Below, piece by piece: positions 43,601-51,597 of a stretch of DNA of 64,000 bases; position 1 is the first letter of the stretch, and every line of letters begins with the position of its first letter. The stretch spans positions 992,001-1,056,000 of the forward strand of contig NC_009922.1 of the NCBI RefSeq assembly GCF_000018325.1. The letters run 5' to 3'. The notes below the pieces were generated by a model. That model was not told where the DNA came from. It ran no database searches and saw only the letters and a list, made by a program, of their open reading frames with translations. The DNA is from Alkaliphilus oremlandii OhILAs (GTDB taxonomy: Bacteria > Bacillota > Clostridia > Peptostreptococcales > Natronincolaceae). A program made the position numbers and the translations under genes.

Positions 43601-44947
43601 ATGGAGCAACAAATCGATAAAAAATATATTTTTAGTAACAGTCGGTTAAAAAAGTTAATATTGCCACTGGTGGTGGAGCAGTTTTTGGCGGTTGCTGTCG
43701 GCATGGCAGACTCTATCATGGTTGCCAGTGTAGGGGAAAGTGCAGTATCAGCAGTTTCGTTGGTAGACTCCATCAGTATACTTTTAATCAATATTTTTGC
43801 GGCGTTAGCAACGGGAGGAGCAGTGGTTGCTGGGCAATATATTGGACAAGGGCGGGATGATGAGGCCTGTAAGTCTGGAAAACAGCTGATTATGTTCGCT
43901 TCTTTTATTTCGCTTATGATCATGGGCATCATGTATCTTGGAAGAGGATTTATTCTAAATGTGGTCTTTGGTCAAATAGATCCGAAAGTTGCGGCCTATG
44001 CCAACACGTATATGCTGATCGTTTTTGCAAGTATCCCGTTTATAGCTGTTTATAATAGTGGTGCTGCACTGTTTCGATCCATGGGAAATTCTAAAGTAAC
44101 CATGTTTACTTCCTTTATTATGAATGCAATCAACATCGTTGGAAATGCTATTTTTGTGTATGGATTTAAGATGGAAGTAGAAGGTGTAGCCATACCTACA
44201 TTAGTCTCTAGAATTGTTGCTGCAATCATAATTATGGTATTATTGAGAGACCGAAGTCTAATTATTCATATCAATAAATTACTGGATTATAGACCGGATA
44301 AAGATATGATCAAACGAATTCTTAGAATAGGTATTCCAAATAGCATTGAAAGCAGTATGTTCCAGCTTGGGAAAATTTTACTACTAAGTATCATTGCTGG
44401 ATTGGGCACCGCTTCTATAACAGCCAATGCGGTTGGGAACGCAGTTACATCCTTTCAGATTTTACCGGGCGTCTCCATTGGCCTAGGATTGGTTACTGTG
44501 GTAAGCCAATGTGTTGGTGCAGAGGATTATGAACAGGTTCGATATTATACCAAGAAGCTGCTAAAATACACCTATATTTCATTTATCGCTTTGAATACGT
44601 TTATTATTTTAGCGACACCAGTAATCGTGAATCTGTACCATCTGTCAGAGGAAACGGCAGTCATGGCAAAACAAGTTATTATTTTCCACGGGATATGCGC
44701 CTGTCTTCTATGGCCATTGTCATTCACCCTTCCCAATACGCTGAGAGCATCCAACGACGTAAAGTATACCATGATCGTCGGTGTTGCATCCATGTGGACT
44801 TTCAGAATTGGCTTCGGTATTCTCCTTGCCAAGTATATGAGCTTTGGAATGTTTGGTGTTTGGGTTGCCATGATCATTGACTGGATTATAAGAAGTATTT
44901 TATTTGGGATTCGATATCGAGGGAACAAGTGGCAGGTATGCTCCTAA
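43601..44947 (+). CDS. MATE-family multidrug efflux protein
   Basis: This membrane protein is about 448 aa with twelve predicted helices in two related halves, as in MATE (NorM/DinF/VmrA-like) antiporters. Recognisable stretches are LPLVVEQFLAVAVGMADSIM, ALATGGAVVAGQYIGQG and the second-half VGNAVTSFQILPGVSIGLGL. It should expel cationic drugs using Na+ or H+. ATG 43601 is chosen because AAGGTGATG lies at proper distance; GTG 43589 and ATG 43592 are within that site. Confidence 0.9.
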   Translation: MEQQIDKKYIFSNSRLKKLILPLVVEQFLAVAVGMADSIMVASVGESAVSAVSLVDSISILLINIFAALATGGAVVAGQYIGQGRDDEACKSGKQLIMFASFISLMIMGIMYLGRGFILNVVFGQIDPKVAAYANTYMLIVFASIPFIAVYNSGAALFRSMGNSKVTMFTSFIMNAINIVGNAIFVYGFKMEVEGVAIPTLVSRIVAAIIIMVLLRDRSLIIHINKLLDYRPDKDMIKRILRIGIPNSIESSMFQLGKILLLSIIAGLGTASITANAVGNAVTSFQILPGVSIGLGLVTVVSQCVGAEDYEQVRYYTKKLLKYTYISFIALNTFIILATPVIVNLYHLSEETAVMAKQVIIFHGICACLLWPLSFTLPNTLRASNDVKYTMIVGVASMWTFRIGFGILLAKYMSFGMFGVWVAMIIDWIIRSILFGIRYRGNKWQVCS

Positions 44948-44998
44948 AGAAAGGTAGCCATTTGAAAGAACGCACGTACCTAATTTAAGCTTTATCTA

Positions 44999-45030
44999 TT
45001 GACATATATATACACTTCATATAATATAAT
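44999..45030 (+). promoter_or_regulatory. Promoter of the second corrinoid transport operon
   Basis: TTGACA at 44999 is followed by two overlapping TATAAT sequences at 45020 and 45025 (spacers 15 and 20 bp). The cobalamin aptamer starts just downstream. Confidence 0.55.
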
Positions 45031-45054
45031 GGTTGCGTAACAATTGAATATCAA

Positions 45055-45205
45055 AGTATTAGGGTTCTCTACTTAGAGATATTAGGGAAATTGGTGCAAA
45101 GCCAATACAGCCCCCGCTACTGTAAACATGGACGAGTTCTAAAAGCCACTGGATTTAATCTGGGAAGGCAGAAGGAGGAAGAAGTGTGAGTCAGGATACC
45201 TAACT
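45055..45205 (+). promoter_or_regulatory. Cobalamin riboswitch 2
   Basis: Core elements are AGGGAAATTGGTGCAAAGCC, ACAGCCCCCGCTACTGTAA, CTGGGAAGG and GTGAGTCAGGATACC. It belongs to the second importer operon. The promoter, this RNA and a terminator explain the 437-bp gap after the MATE gene. Confidence 0.95.
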
Positions 45206-45294
45206 AATACTTGGCATGGTTTTCGGTGGGAAAATTTTATGAACGATATATAGCGGTGTATACTGTAGTATGCAGGCTAAATAAAGTAAATGAC

Positions 45295-45318
45295 AAAAAC
45301 TCCACTTGGAGTTTTTTT
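45295..45318 (+). terminator. Intrinsic terminator downstream of cobalamin riboswitch 2
   Basis: AAAAACTCC / GGAGTTTTTTT with a 4-nt loop lies between the aptamer and the first structural gene, as expected for transcriptional control. Confidence 0.8.
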
Positions 45319-45384
45319 ATTTTCAGCACCTTAAATTCCTGCTTAAAACTAAAAGTAAAACATATTTTTAGAGGAGCGTGTAAA

Positions 45385-46569
45385 ATGAGTAAAAAACTAA
45401 ACAATGTAATCCGAACAATGATGATTCTCCTACTGGTATCTTCGTTTTTAGTAGGATGCACAAGTAGCAAGGGTGGAGCCAAAGAAACCAATCGAATTGG
45501 TCAAGAAGAAATCAATGGTAAAAATACAGGGCTTGTTCATGAAAGAACTATGGAACTGAAGTATGCCAAGCATTTTGCAGTAGATTATTATAAAGATGGA
45601 TATAAGGTAATAACAGACGCAGCGGATAGAAAAATATTACTTGTGCCAGAAGGAAAAGAAGTTCCAGAAATGGAAGAAAAGATGGTAGTGATTCAAAAAC
45701 CCATCGAAACAGTTGCTCTCTACTCTACAATAGATGCAGCGTGGTTTAGACCCGTTGGTGCATTGGATAGAATTGTAGCAACAACATTTGAAGCATCTTC
45801 ATGGCGTATCCCTGAAATTGTAGAAGGCTTAGAGACGGGAAGGATCTCTTTTATCGGAAAAACAAGCGCATTGGATTATGAACTGTTACAAGCTGTGGGA
45901 CCTACTGTAAACTTATTATCAAAATCAAGTGAAAAGGAATTGTTTCCTAAATACGATGAATTAGATTTAGACTATATCAGTATGGGCGCTTATTTAGAAG
46001 AAGATCCCAGAGCAAGACTAGAATGGGTAAAATTTGCATCGGCCCTATTGGATAAGGAAGAAGAAGCCATTCAATTCTTTGACGAAGAGCTGGCAAGAAT
46101 GGAAGCTGTTAGCAAAAAGGCAGCAGAATCAACCGAAGAGAAATTGAATGTAGCTTTCGTATATTTTTCACCATCAAAATCAGTGTTCTATGTACATAAT
46201 GGAAAAGGTCACCATGCTGTAACAACGGAGATTGCTGGCGGCATACACTATCCTAAGGATTTTGCACAGGATAAAAACGGTTTTGTACCGACCACCAACG
46301 AAGAGTTTTATAAGATGATGTCCGATGTGGATCTCATCCTTTACGACAACATCAGTGGACACGGGATTCAAAACATGAAGGATTTATTGGAAAAGGCTAG
46401 TTTTGTATCGGACTTGAAAGTGGTACAAGAAGGTAGAATATGGGGGCTACAGAAGGAGTTCTGGCAATCTGCAGATAAAATCGCTGACATCACAGAAGCG
46501 CTGAATTCCATCCTAACGACACCTCACGGGGAGATTACAGAAAACGACTATTATTTTTTAATGAAATAA
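45385..46569 (+). CDS. Corrinoid ABC importer 2, substrate-binding lipoprotein
   Basis: This 394-aa lipoprotein (lipobox FLVGC) has a BtuF/FepB-type class III binding domain, longer than the first importer's protein. Recognisable parts are VALYSTIDAAWFRPVGALDRI and the C-lobe FVPTTNEEFYKMMSDVDLILYD. ATG 45385 follows AGAGGAGCGTG and gives a proper signal peptide. An open frame back to 45211 crosses the terminator and is rejected. The riboswitch makes a corrinoid the likely ligand. Confidence 0.88.
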   Translation: MSKKLNNVIRTMMILLLVSSFLVGCTSSKGGAKETNRIGQEEINGKNTGLVHERTMELKYAKHFAVDYYKDGYKVITDAADRKILLVPEGKEVPEMEEKMVVIQKPIETVALYSTIDAAWFRPVGALDRIVATTFEASSWRIPEIVEGLETGRISFIGKTSALDYELLQAVGPTVNLLSKSSEKELFPKYDELDLDYISMGAYLEEDPRARLEWVKFASALLDKEEEAIQFFDEELARMEAVSKKAAESTEEKLNVAFVYFSPSKSVFYVHNGKGHHAVTTEIAGGIHYPKDFAQDKNGFVPTTNEEFYKMMSDVDLILYDNISGHGIQNMKDLLEKASFVSDLKVVQEGRIWGLQKEFWQSADKIADITEALNSILTTPHGEITENDYYFLMK

Positions 46570-46603
46570 CAATAAAAATTGCAGTGCATATGGGGAGAAA
46601 AGT

Positions 46604-47620
46604 ATGAGGAAAAATTTGAAAACAACAAGGCTTTTCCTGCTATTAATACTACTTTTATTATTCAGTATCGCATTAAATATCAGAAAAGGGTCTGTAGATC
46701 TCAATTTGAAAAGTTTAATGGATGTTATTTTAGGAAATCGAGAATTGAGTCAATTGGAATCCAACATTTTATTTAAGATTCGACTACCTAGAATCATCAG
46801 TGCAATATTATTTGGCGGAGCATTGTCCATTTCTGGATTTTTGCTCCAAACCTTTTTTAAAAATCCAATCGTTGGACCTTTTGTTTTGGGCGTTTCATCT
46901 GGAGCAAAATTGTTTGTTGGTTTGTTTATTTTAACGACAATCAGTATCCCCTCATTAATATCGGGACCCTTCGAAATGTTTTTAATCGCTTTTGTAGGAA
47001 GTATGCTGGTAATGTCGCTGGTGCTATTGTTTGCAAAATCTGCTGAAAGCATATCGGTACTCATCGTTGTAGGGATTATGATTGGATACGTTGCGTCAGC
47101 AGGAACAGACTTTATGATGACCTTTGCCTCGGAACAAAAAATAGCCACTTTGACCACTTGGTCTATGGGAACATTTTCAGGCGTTACTTGGGATATGATT
47201 AAGGTTTCCGCAATTATTATCATTCCAACAACCCTAAGTGTATTTTTTCTTTCAAAGCCATTACAAGGGTATTTGTTGGGAGAAAACTATGCGAAAAGTA
47301 TGGGGATCAATATTAAAGCCTTTAGAATCATTCTAATTACGTTATCTAGTATCTTATCCGCATGTGTTACTGCTTTTGCAGGACCTGTGTCTTTTGTTGG
47401 GATTGCTGTACCCCATTTAACCCGATTGACTTGCAAAACCTCCAACCCTAAAATATTAACGCCAGCCATATTTTTGTTAGGGGCCAGCTTTACCTTAATT
47501 GCAGATTACTTTGCTAGAACCCTATTCTCGCCGGTAGAATTGAATATCAGCACAGTAACCTCATTCATTGGCGCACCGCTTATTATTTGGCTGATGCTTA
47601 ACAGGAGGAAAAGAATATGA
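46604..47620 (+). CDS. Corrinoid ABC importer 2, permease (FecCD family)
   Basis: This 338-aa membrane protein has about ten hydrophobic segments. Family motifs are IRLPRIISAILFGGALSISG, QTFFKNPIVGPFVLGVSSGA and GPVSFVGIAVPHLTRL. It lies 34 bp after the binding-protein gene and overlaps the ATPase gene by 4 bp. It resembles the BtuC-like protein at 10.4 kb only in family motifs, so this is not a recent duplication. Confidence 0.92.
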   Translation: MRKNLKTTRLFLLLILLLLFSIALNIRKGSVDLNLKSLMDVILGNRELSQLESNILFKIRLPRIISAILFGGALSISGFLLQTFFKNPIVGPFVLGVSSGAKLFVGLFILTTISIPSLISGPFEMFLIAFVGSMLVMSLVLLFAKSAESISVLIVVGIMIGYVASAGTDFMMTFASEQKIATLTTWSMGTFSGVTWDMIKVSAIIIIPTTLSVFFLSKPLQGYLLGENYAKSMGINIKAFRIILITLSSILSACVTAFAGPVSFVGIAVPHLTRLTCKTSNPKILTPAIFLLGASFTLIADYFARTLFSPVELNISTVTSFIGAPLIIWLMLNRRKRI

Positions 47621-48780
47621 GTTTTTTAGTAGCGAAGGATTTAAAAGTGGGATATGCCAAAAGAACTGTAGTAGATCAGGTGAACTTTGAGCTGAAAAAG
47701 GGAGAAATCATTTGTCTGTTGGGACCCAATGGATGTGGTAAATCTACCATCATCAAATCCATTATAGACCATATCAAAATTTTGGATGGCTCCTTAACGG
47801 TTTTAGGGAGAGATATCAATGCCATATCCGGTATGGAAAGAGCAAAGGAAATGTCCGTGGTTCTGACAGAAAGAATCGCTCCAGAAATGATGACTGCCAT
47901 GGATGTGGTGGCCACGGGAAGATATCCCCATACGAACCATTTTGGAAAACTTTTAAAAAGGGACATGGATATCATTCAAGAATCACTTCATATTGTCAAT
48001 GGTGAAGAACTGAAGGACAAGGAATTCAGAGCCCTAAGTGATGGAGAAAAACAAAGAATTATGATCGCTCGAGCCATTTGCCAAGAATCCGATATTATGA
48101 TTTTAGATGAACCCACATCTTTTTTAGATATCCGTTATAAAATCGATCTACTAGATATTCTAAGCAAGCTGGCCATAGAGAAGGAAAAGACCATCATCCT
48201 ATCCCTTCATGAAATTGAGTTGGTACCTAAAATTGCAGATCAGGTATTATTGATTAAAAATGGTGCAGTATATCAGTACGGTTCGCCGGAAGACGTTATA
48301 ACAGATGAAGCCATCAAAGAAGTCTATAATATCAGCATTGGTTCCTTTGATACTACATTGGGAAATATAGAGCTACCAAAAGCCACCCATGCGCCAAAGG
48401 TATTTGTCATTGGCGGTGGAGGAAAAGCTACGAAAATCTATCGAGCTTTAAGCAAAAAGAATATGAGCTTTTATAGTGGCATTCTATTTGAAAATGATAT
48501 AGATTACAGCGTATCTAGGGCTTTAGGATACGATACCATTGCAGAGGATAGCTTTACTGCCATAGAGGGAGAGAAGCTCAATCTAGCTAAAGCATATATC
48601 AAAGAATGTGATATTGTAATTGATTCCGGTGTGTCGCTTTCTGGCATTAACAAAGGAAATTATGATTTGCTGAAATTTGCTTCCCAGGAAGGGCTTCGAA
48701 TCATGTCTTTAAGAAATGAAGACCTAGGGCTGAATACCGTAAATTTTGAGTCCATATCTTCTTTAATATCCGCCATATAA
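47617..48780 (+). CDS. Corrinoid ABC importer 2, ATPase with extra C-terminal domain
   Basis: Residues 1-250 or so are a BtuD-type ABC ATPase: Walker A GPNGCGKST, signature LSDGEKQRI, Walker B MILDEPTSFLD and switch His SLHEIELV. About 130 further residues follow, starting HAPKVFVIGGGGKATKIYRA. This extension has a Gly-rich loop and alternating strands and helices like a Rossmann-type nucleotide-binding domain; it continues with LGYDTIAEDSFTAIEG and ends near the C-terminus with LRIMSLRNEDLGL. The first importer's ATPase (263 aa) lacks it. The function of the extension is unknown; sensing or modifying the imported corrinoid is possible. Confidence 0.88.
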   Translation: MSFLVAKDLKVGYAKRTVVDQVNFELKKGEIICLLGPNGCGKSTIIKSIIDHIKILDGSLTVLGRDINAISGMERAKEMSVVLTERIAPEMMTAMDVVATGRYPHTNHFGKLLKRDMDIIQESLHIVNGEELKDKEFRALSDGEKQRIMIARAICQESDIMILDEPTSFLDIRYKIDLLDILSKLAIEKEKTIILSLHEIELVPKIADQVLLIKNGAVYQYGSPEDVITDEAIKEVYNISIGSFDTTLGNIELPKATHAPKVFVIGGGGKATKIYRALSKKNMSFYSGILFENDIDYSVSRALGYDTIAEDSFTAIEGEKLNLAKAYIKECDIVIDSGVSLSGINKGNYDLLKFASQEGLRIMSLRNEDLGLNTVNFESISSLISAI

Positions 48781-48871
48781 ATTACTGATTGTACTTTAAT
48801 TTTGTGGTATAATTTCTTTATGCTTACGAACAAATTTTATGAGAATATAGGATGGTTGGGAGGATATAGAA

Positions 48872-49342
48872 TTGTTACACGTTGTATTATTAGAGCCAGA
48901 AATTCCACAAAATACAGGAAATATTGCTAGAACCTGTGCTGCTACTGGAAGTGTCCTGCACTTAATTGGTCCAATGGGATTTTCTATAGATGAAAAACAT
49001 GTGAAGCGAGCAGGATTGGATTATTGGGAGTTATTAGACCTGCGGTATTATGATAGCTATGAGGAGTTTTTAAGCAAAAATCCAGAGGCGACCATATATT
49101 ATGCAACAACGAAGGCAGAAAAGGCCCATAGTGAGATGGTATATCCTGAAGAAAATTGCTATATTATGTTTGGAAAAGAAACGGCAGGAATTCCAAAAAA
49201 TATATTAAATGAAAATAAAGAAACCTGTATACGGATTCCAATGGTAGATTTAGAAAAGGCCCGTTCCTTAAATCTATCGAATTCTGTTGCTATCGTAGTT
49301 TATGAAGTTTTAAGACAATATAATTATCCAAACATGAGATAG
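48872..49342 (+). CDS. trmL: tRNA (cytidine(34)-2'-O)-methyltransferase
   Basis: This 156-aa SPOUT methyltransferase is the minimal trefoil-knot type (TrmL/YibK). Motifs are EPEIPQNTGNIARTCAATG, CYIMFGKETAGIP and RSLNLSNSVAIVVYE, which form the SAM-binding knot. It methylates the wobble nucleotide of certain tRNA-Leu species. The TTG start follows GGGAGGATA. A terminator and a repeat array lie immediately downstream. Confidence 0.93.
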   Translation: MLHVVLLEPEIPQNTGNIARTCAATGSVLHLIGPMGFSIDEKHVKRAGLDYWELLDLRYYDSYEEFLSKNPEATIYYATTKAEKAHSEMVYPEENCYIMFGKETAGIPKNILNENKETCIRIPMVDLEKARSLNLSNSVAIVVYEVLRQYNYPNMR

Positions 49343-49368
49343 AGTAGAAGAATCTACTCTATTTTTTA
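49341..49368 (+). terminator. Intrinsic terminator after trmL
   Basis: An 8-bp stem AGAGTAGA / TCTACTCT with an AGAA loop is followed by ATTTTTT. The T-run is continuous with repeat family 1. Confidence 0.85.
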
Positions 49369-49651
49369 TGACCTAACCCAATTTATGCGACCAGAGGGAG
49401 TGATAAATTGATGGTAGGTCAAACGCAACGAATGCCAATTTCATGGACCGAAGGGAGAATGAAATTGTGCAATGAGACTGCGAAATAACCCAATTTATGC
49501 GACCAGAGGGAGCGATAAATTGATGGTAGGTCAAACGCAACGAACACCAAATTTGCACGACCGAAGGAAGTGAACAAATTTGAGTTGTGAGACTGCGAAA
49601 TAACCCAATTTATGGGACCAGAGGGAGCGATAAATTGATGGTAGGTCAATA
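49369..49651 (+). repeat. Intergenic repeat family 1, tandem array of 2.4 units
   Basis: Three units begin with AACCCAATTTATG at 49375, 49487 and 49602 (periods 112 and 115 bp); the third is truncated after GGTAGGTCAA. Hairpin 1 is CAATTTAT / ATAAATTG in all three. Hairpin 2 is CAATTTCAT / ATGAAATTG in unit 1 and CAAATTTG / CAAATTTG in unit 2. The loops keep ACCGAAGG-(G/A)AG or ACCAGAGGGAG. The array and the AT-rich DNA after it fill the 447-bp gap; I see no gene there. Confidence 0.9.
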
Positions 49652-49789
49652 AAATGAATGTAAGAAAAATGTTTTTTTAGGGTACATAGAAAATATTGTA
49701 AAAAAATTAAATAAGTTATAGAATAGAAGGAGATAAGAGTTTGATTGTAATTTTGTTTAATACAGAAGTCTAAACTAGGAGGGATCGTA

Positions 49790-50635
49790 GTGAATCCGAT
49801 TCAAATTGTTACAGATAGCATGATTGATTTACCCAAGGATATGATTGAGGCACATAATATTGTGGTAGTGCCATTGACTATTATATTTGATGATAAGGAA
49901 TACAGAGATGGTATCGATTTAACGAATATACAGTTTTATGAAAAACTTTCCCAAGCGAAGGAATTACCCAAAACGTCTCAGGTTACCCCGAACGCATTCA
50001 TGGAAGTATTTAAAAAATCCTTGGAGGAAGGAAAGGATATCTTGTGTATCAACGGGTCTTCAAAGGCCAGTGGAACCCATCAATCCGCAGTATTGGCTAA
50101 AAATTCATTGGATAGCGAAAGAATCCATGTCTTCGATACCATGGGGTTATCTTTAGGTGGCGGCATGTATGTTTATGAAGCCATCAAGATGATGGCAGAT
50201 GGAAAGAACCTAGAGGAAATTATGAAAGGTCTTCATGATATGAAATTAAAAGTAGATCACATCTTCACTGTAGATACATTGGAATATTTGAAAAAAGGCG
50301 GAAGATTAAATCCAATGAAGGCTACTATCGCAACTATGTTAAATATTAAACCAATTTTAACTGTTGAAGATGGTTTGGTTGAATCCTTGGATAAAGTCAG
50401 GGGAAGTAAGAAGGTCATTGGAAAAATGATAGAATTGGCCAAAGCAAGGGGTGAAAATTTTGAGGGTAAAACCATAGGAATCTCCCATGCCATCAGCTTG
50501 GAAGCCCTAGAAATGCTGAGAGAACATGTGAAGAAAGAGCTGAATCCGAAGGAAATTGTCGTTTCTGAAATCGGTTGTACCATTGGTACCCATGCGGGTC
50601 CTGGAACCTTAGCACTATTTTATGTAAAGGAATAG
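49790..50635 (+). CDS. DegV-family fatty-acid-binding protein
   Basis: This 281-aa soluble protein has the opening IQIVTDSMIDLP, SQVTPNAFMEVF and LCINGSSKASGTHQSA, with the C-terminal CTIGTHAGPGTLALFY, all typical of DegV/FakB proteins. These bind an acyl chain and, as FakB, present fatty acids to the kinase FakA. No fakA is in the window. The GTG start follows AGGAGGGATC. Confidence 0.92.
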   Translation: MNPIQIVTDSMIDLPKDMIEAHNIVVVPLTIIFDDKEYRDGIDLTNIQFYEKLSQAKELPKTSQVTPNAFMEVFKKSLEEGKDILCINGSSKASGTHQSAVLAKNSLDSERIHVFDTMGLSLGGGMYVYEAIKMMADGKNLEEIMKGLHDMKLKVDHIFTVDTLEYLKKGGRLNPMKATIATMLNIKPILTVEDGLVESLDKVRGSKKVIGKMIELAKARGENFEGKTIGISHAISLEALEMLREHVKKELNPKEIVVSEIGCTIGTHAGPGTLALFYVKE

Positions 50636-50729
50636 GAGTTATTAAGAAATATTAATACATATGGAATGTGTACATTTCAATCTTTTTATTTTAAAAATAT
50701 AAAAAGTGATATTTTTTTAACAAAATCTA

Positions 50730-50758
50730 TTGATGAAGAATCATATCTATATTATAAT
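50730..50758 (+). promoter_or_regulatory. Promoter of the glycine reductase operon
   Basis: TTGATG (50730-50735) and TATAAT (50753-50758) are separated by 17 bp, about 55 bp upstream of the glycine aptamers. Confidence 0.7.
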
Positions 50759-50811
50759 AGAGCTAAGAGAATATTGAGATAATTTTTATAATTTAATAAT
50801 GAAACTGGAAG

Positions 50812-50988
50812 AAGAGTGCGGGAGAGATTTAGCGTGACTGCTAAACGCCGAAGGAAGAAGCTGAAAAGTTCGCCGCTTTTTAGTGAAGATCTCAGGCAAA
50901 AGGACCGTACTTGGACGGTACTCTGAAAAGCTGATTTAGCACCGACGGGGCAATTTCTATAGAATATAGAAGGAAACTCTCAGGTTAA
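50812..50988 (+). promoter_or_regulatory. Tandem glycine riboswitch
   Basis: Aptamer 1 contains GCGGGAGAGAT, CGCCGAAGGAAGAAG, and CTCAGGCAAAAGGACCG. Aptamer 2 contains ACTCTGAAAAGC, AGCACCGACGGGGCAA and AAACTCTCAGG. The tandem layout is the cooperative glycine-sensing form. It precedes a glycine-consuming operon, so glycine is expected to switch the operon on. Confidence 0.95.
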
Positions 50989-50990
50989 TG

Positions 50991-51038
50991 AACAGAGCAA
51001 CTAATGCAATAGGGCGTTGTATTAGTTGTTCTGTTTTT
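50991..51038 (+). terminator. Glycine-riboswitch expression-platform terminator
   Basis: AACAGAGCAACTAATGCAA pairs with TTGTATTAGTTGTTCTGTT, followed by a T-run. The 5' arm overlaps the end of aptamer 2, as expected for a glycine-controlled terminator. Confidence 0.85.
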
Positions 51039-51116
51039 ATTTATCCTCTTTTTTGCATAAAAATTAAATTTGAGGAAATAAACAATAAATGGATTGATAG
51101 AGTAGGAGTGGAGGAT

Positions 51117-51503
51117 GTGCTTGCAATCATCATTACAAACAACCCACAGGTTAAAGAAGAATATGGGGACAAATACCAGATAGCGCTGATAGAAGGTACT
51201 TACTTAGAAGTGTTATATTCAGCAAGGGATAAGGTCCACGAAGGACACAGGCTTTTAACTCATCCTCTTTCTGGAAGTGTCAAGCCCAACGAAACACCTT
51301 ACAAAAGCCTAATCATCTCTAAGGAAAAGCAAAGCTTACACATGGATTCTCTCATGATCATCGAAGATAGTATCGGAACGGCACAGAAATTTATGAATAC
51401 AAAGATGCCTCGGCAGTGGAATGATGAAATATTACGAGATTTCATGGAAATTGATTTTAGACTAATCAGCAGTGGCATTGAAAGTATGAGACAATTTTGT
51501 TAA
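51117..51503 (+). CDS. grdX: GrdX family protein
   Basis: This protein of about 128 aa is found at the head of glycine reductase operons; its role is not established. The core is LAIIITNNPQVKEEYGDKY, then EGHRLLTHPLSGSVKPNETPY. The frame stays open back to 50988, but that segment is the riboswitch terminator, so the true start is later. GTG 51117, with AGGAGTGGAGG just upstream, fits the family N-terminus; GTG 51108 is an alternative. Confidence 0.87.
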   Translation: MLAIIITNNPQVKEEYGDKYQIALIEGTYLEVLYSARDKVHEGHRLLTHPLSGSVKPNETPYKSLIISKEKQSLHMDSLMIIEDSIGTAQKFMNTKMPRQWNDEILRDFMEIDFRLISSGIESMRQFC

Positions 51504-51597
51504 AATTGGCAAAAAAAATCAAAAATTTAAATACCCTGTTTAGACTGGGTTTTATGAAGTATAAAGATAATACAAGTATAAATAAGGAGTGAAGGAC

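Noticed and set aside
45211..45384. N-terminal extension of the second corrinoid-binding protein
   Set aside because: The stretch contains the riboswitch terminator and lacks a signal peptide. ATG 45385 has a good ribosome site and gives a lipoprotein signal.
49373..49649. Minus-strand open frames with repeated SLWSHKLG-like peptides
   Set aside because: They are the translation of repeat family 1 and follow its period. No ribosome sites are present, so they are artefacts of the repeat.
49369..49651. Possible CRISPR array
   Set aside because: The units are about 112 bp with no short repeat plus variable spacer structure, and no cas genes are near.
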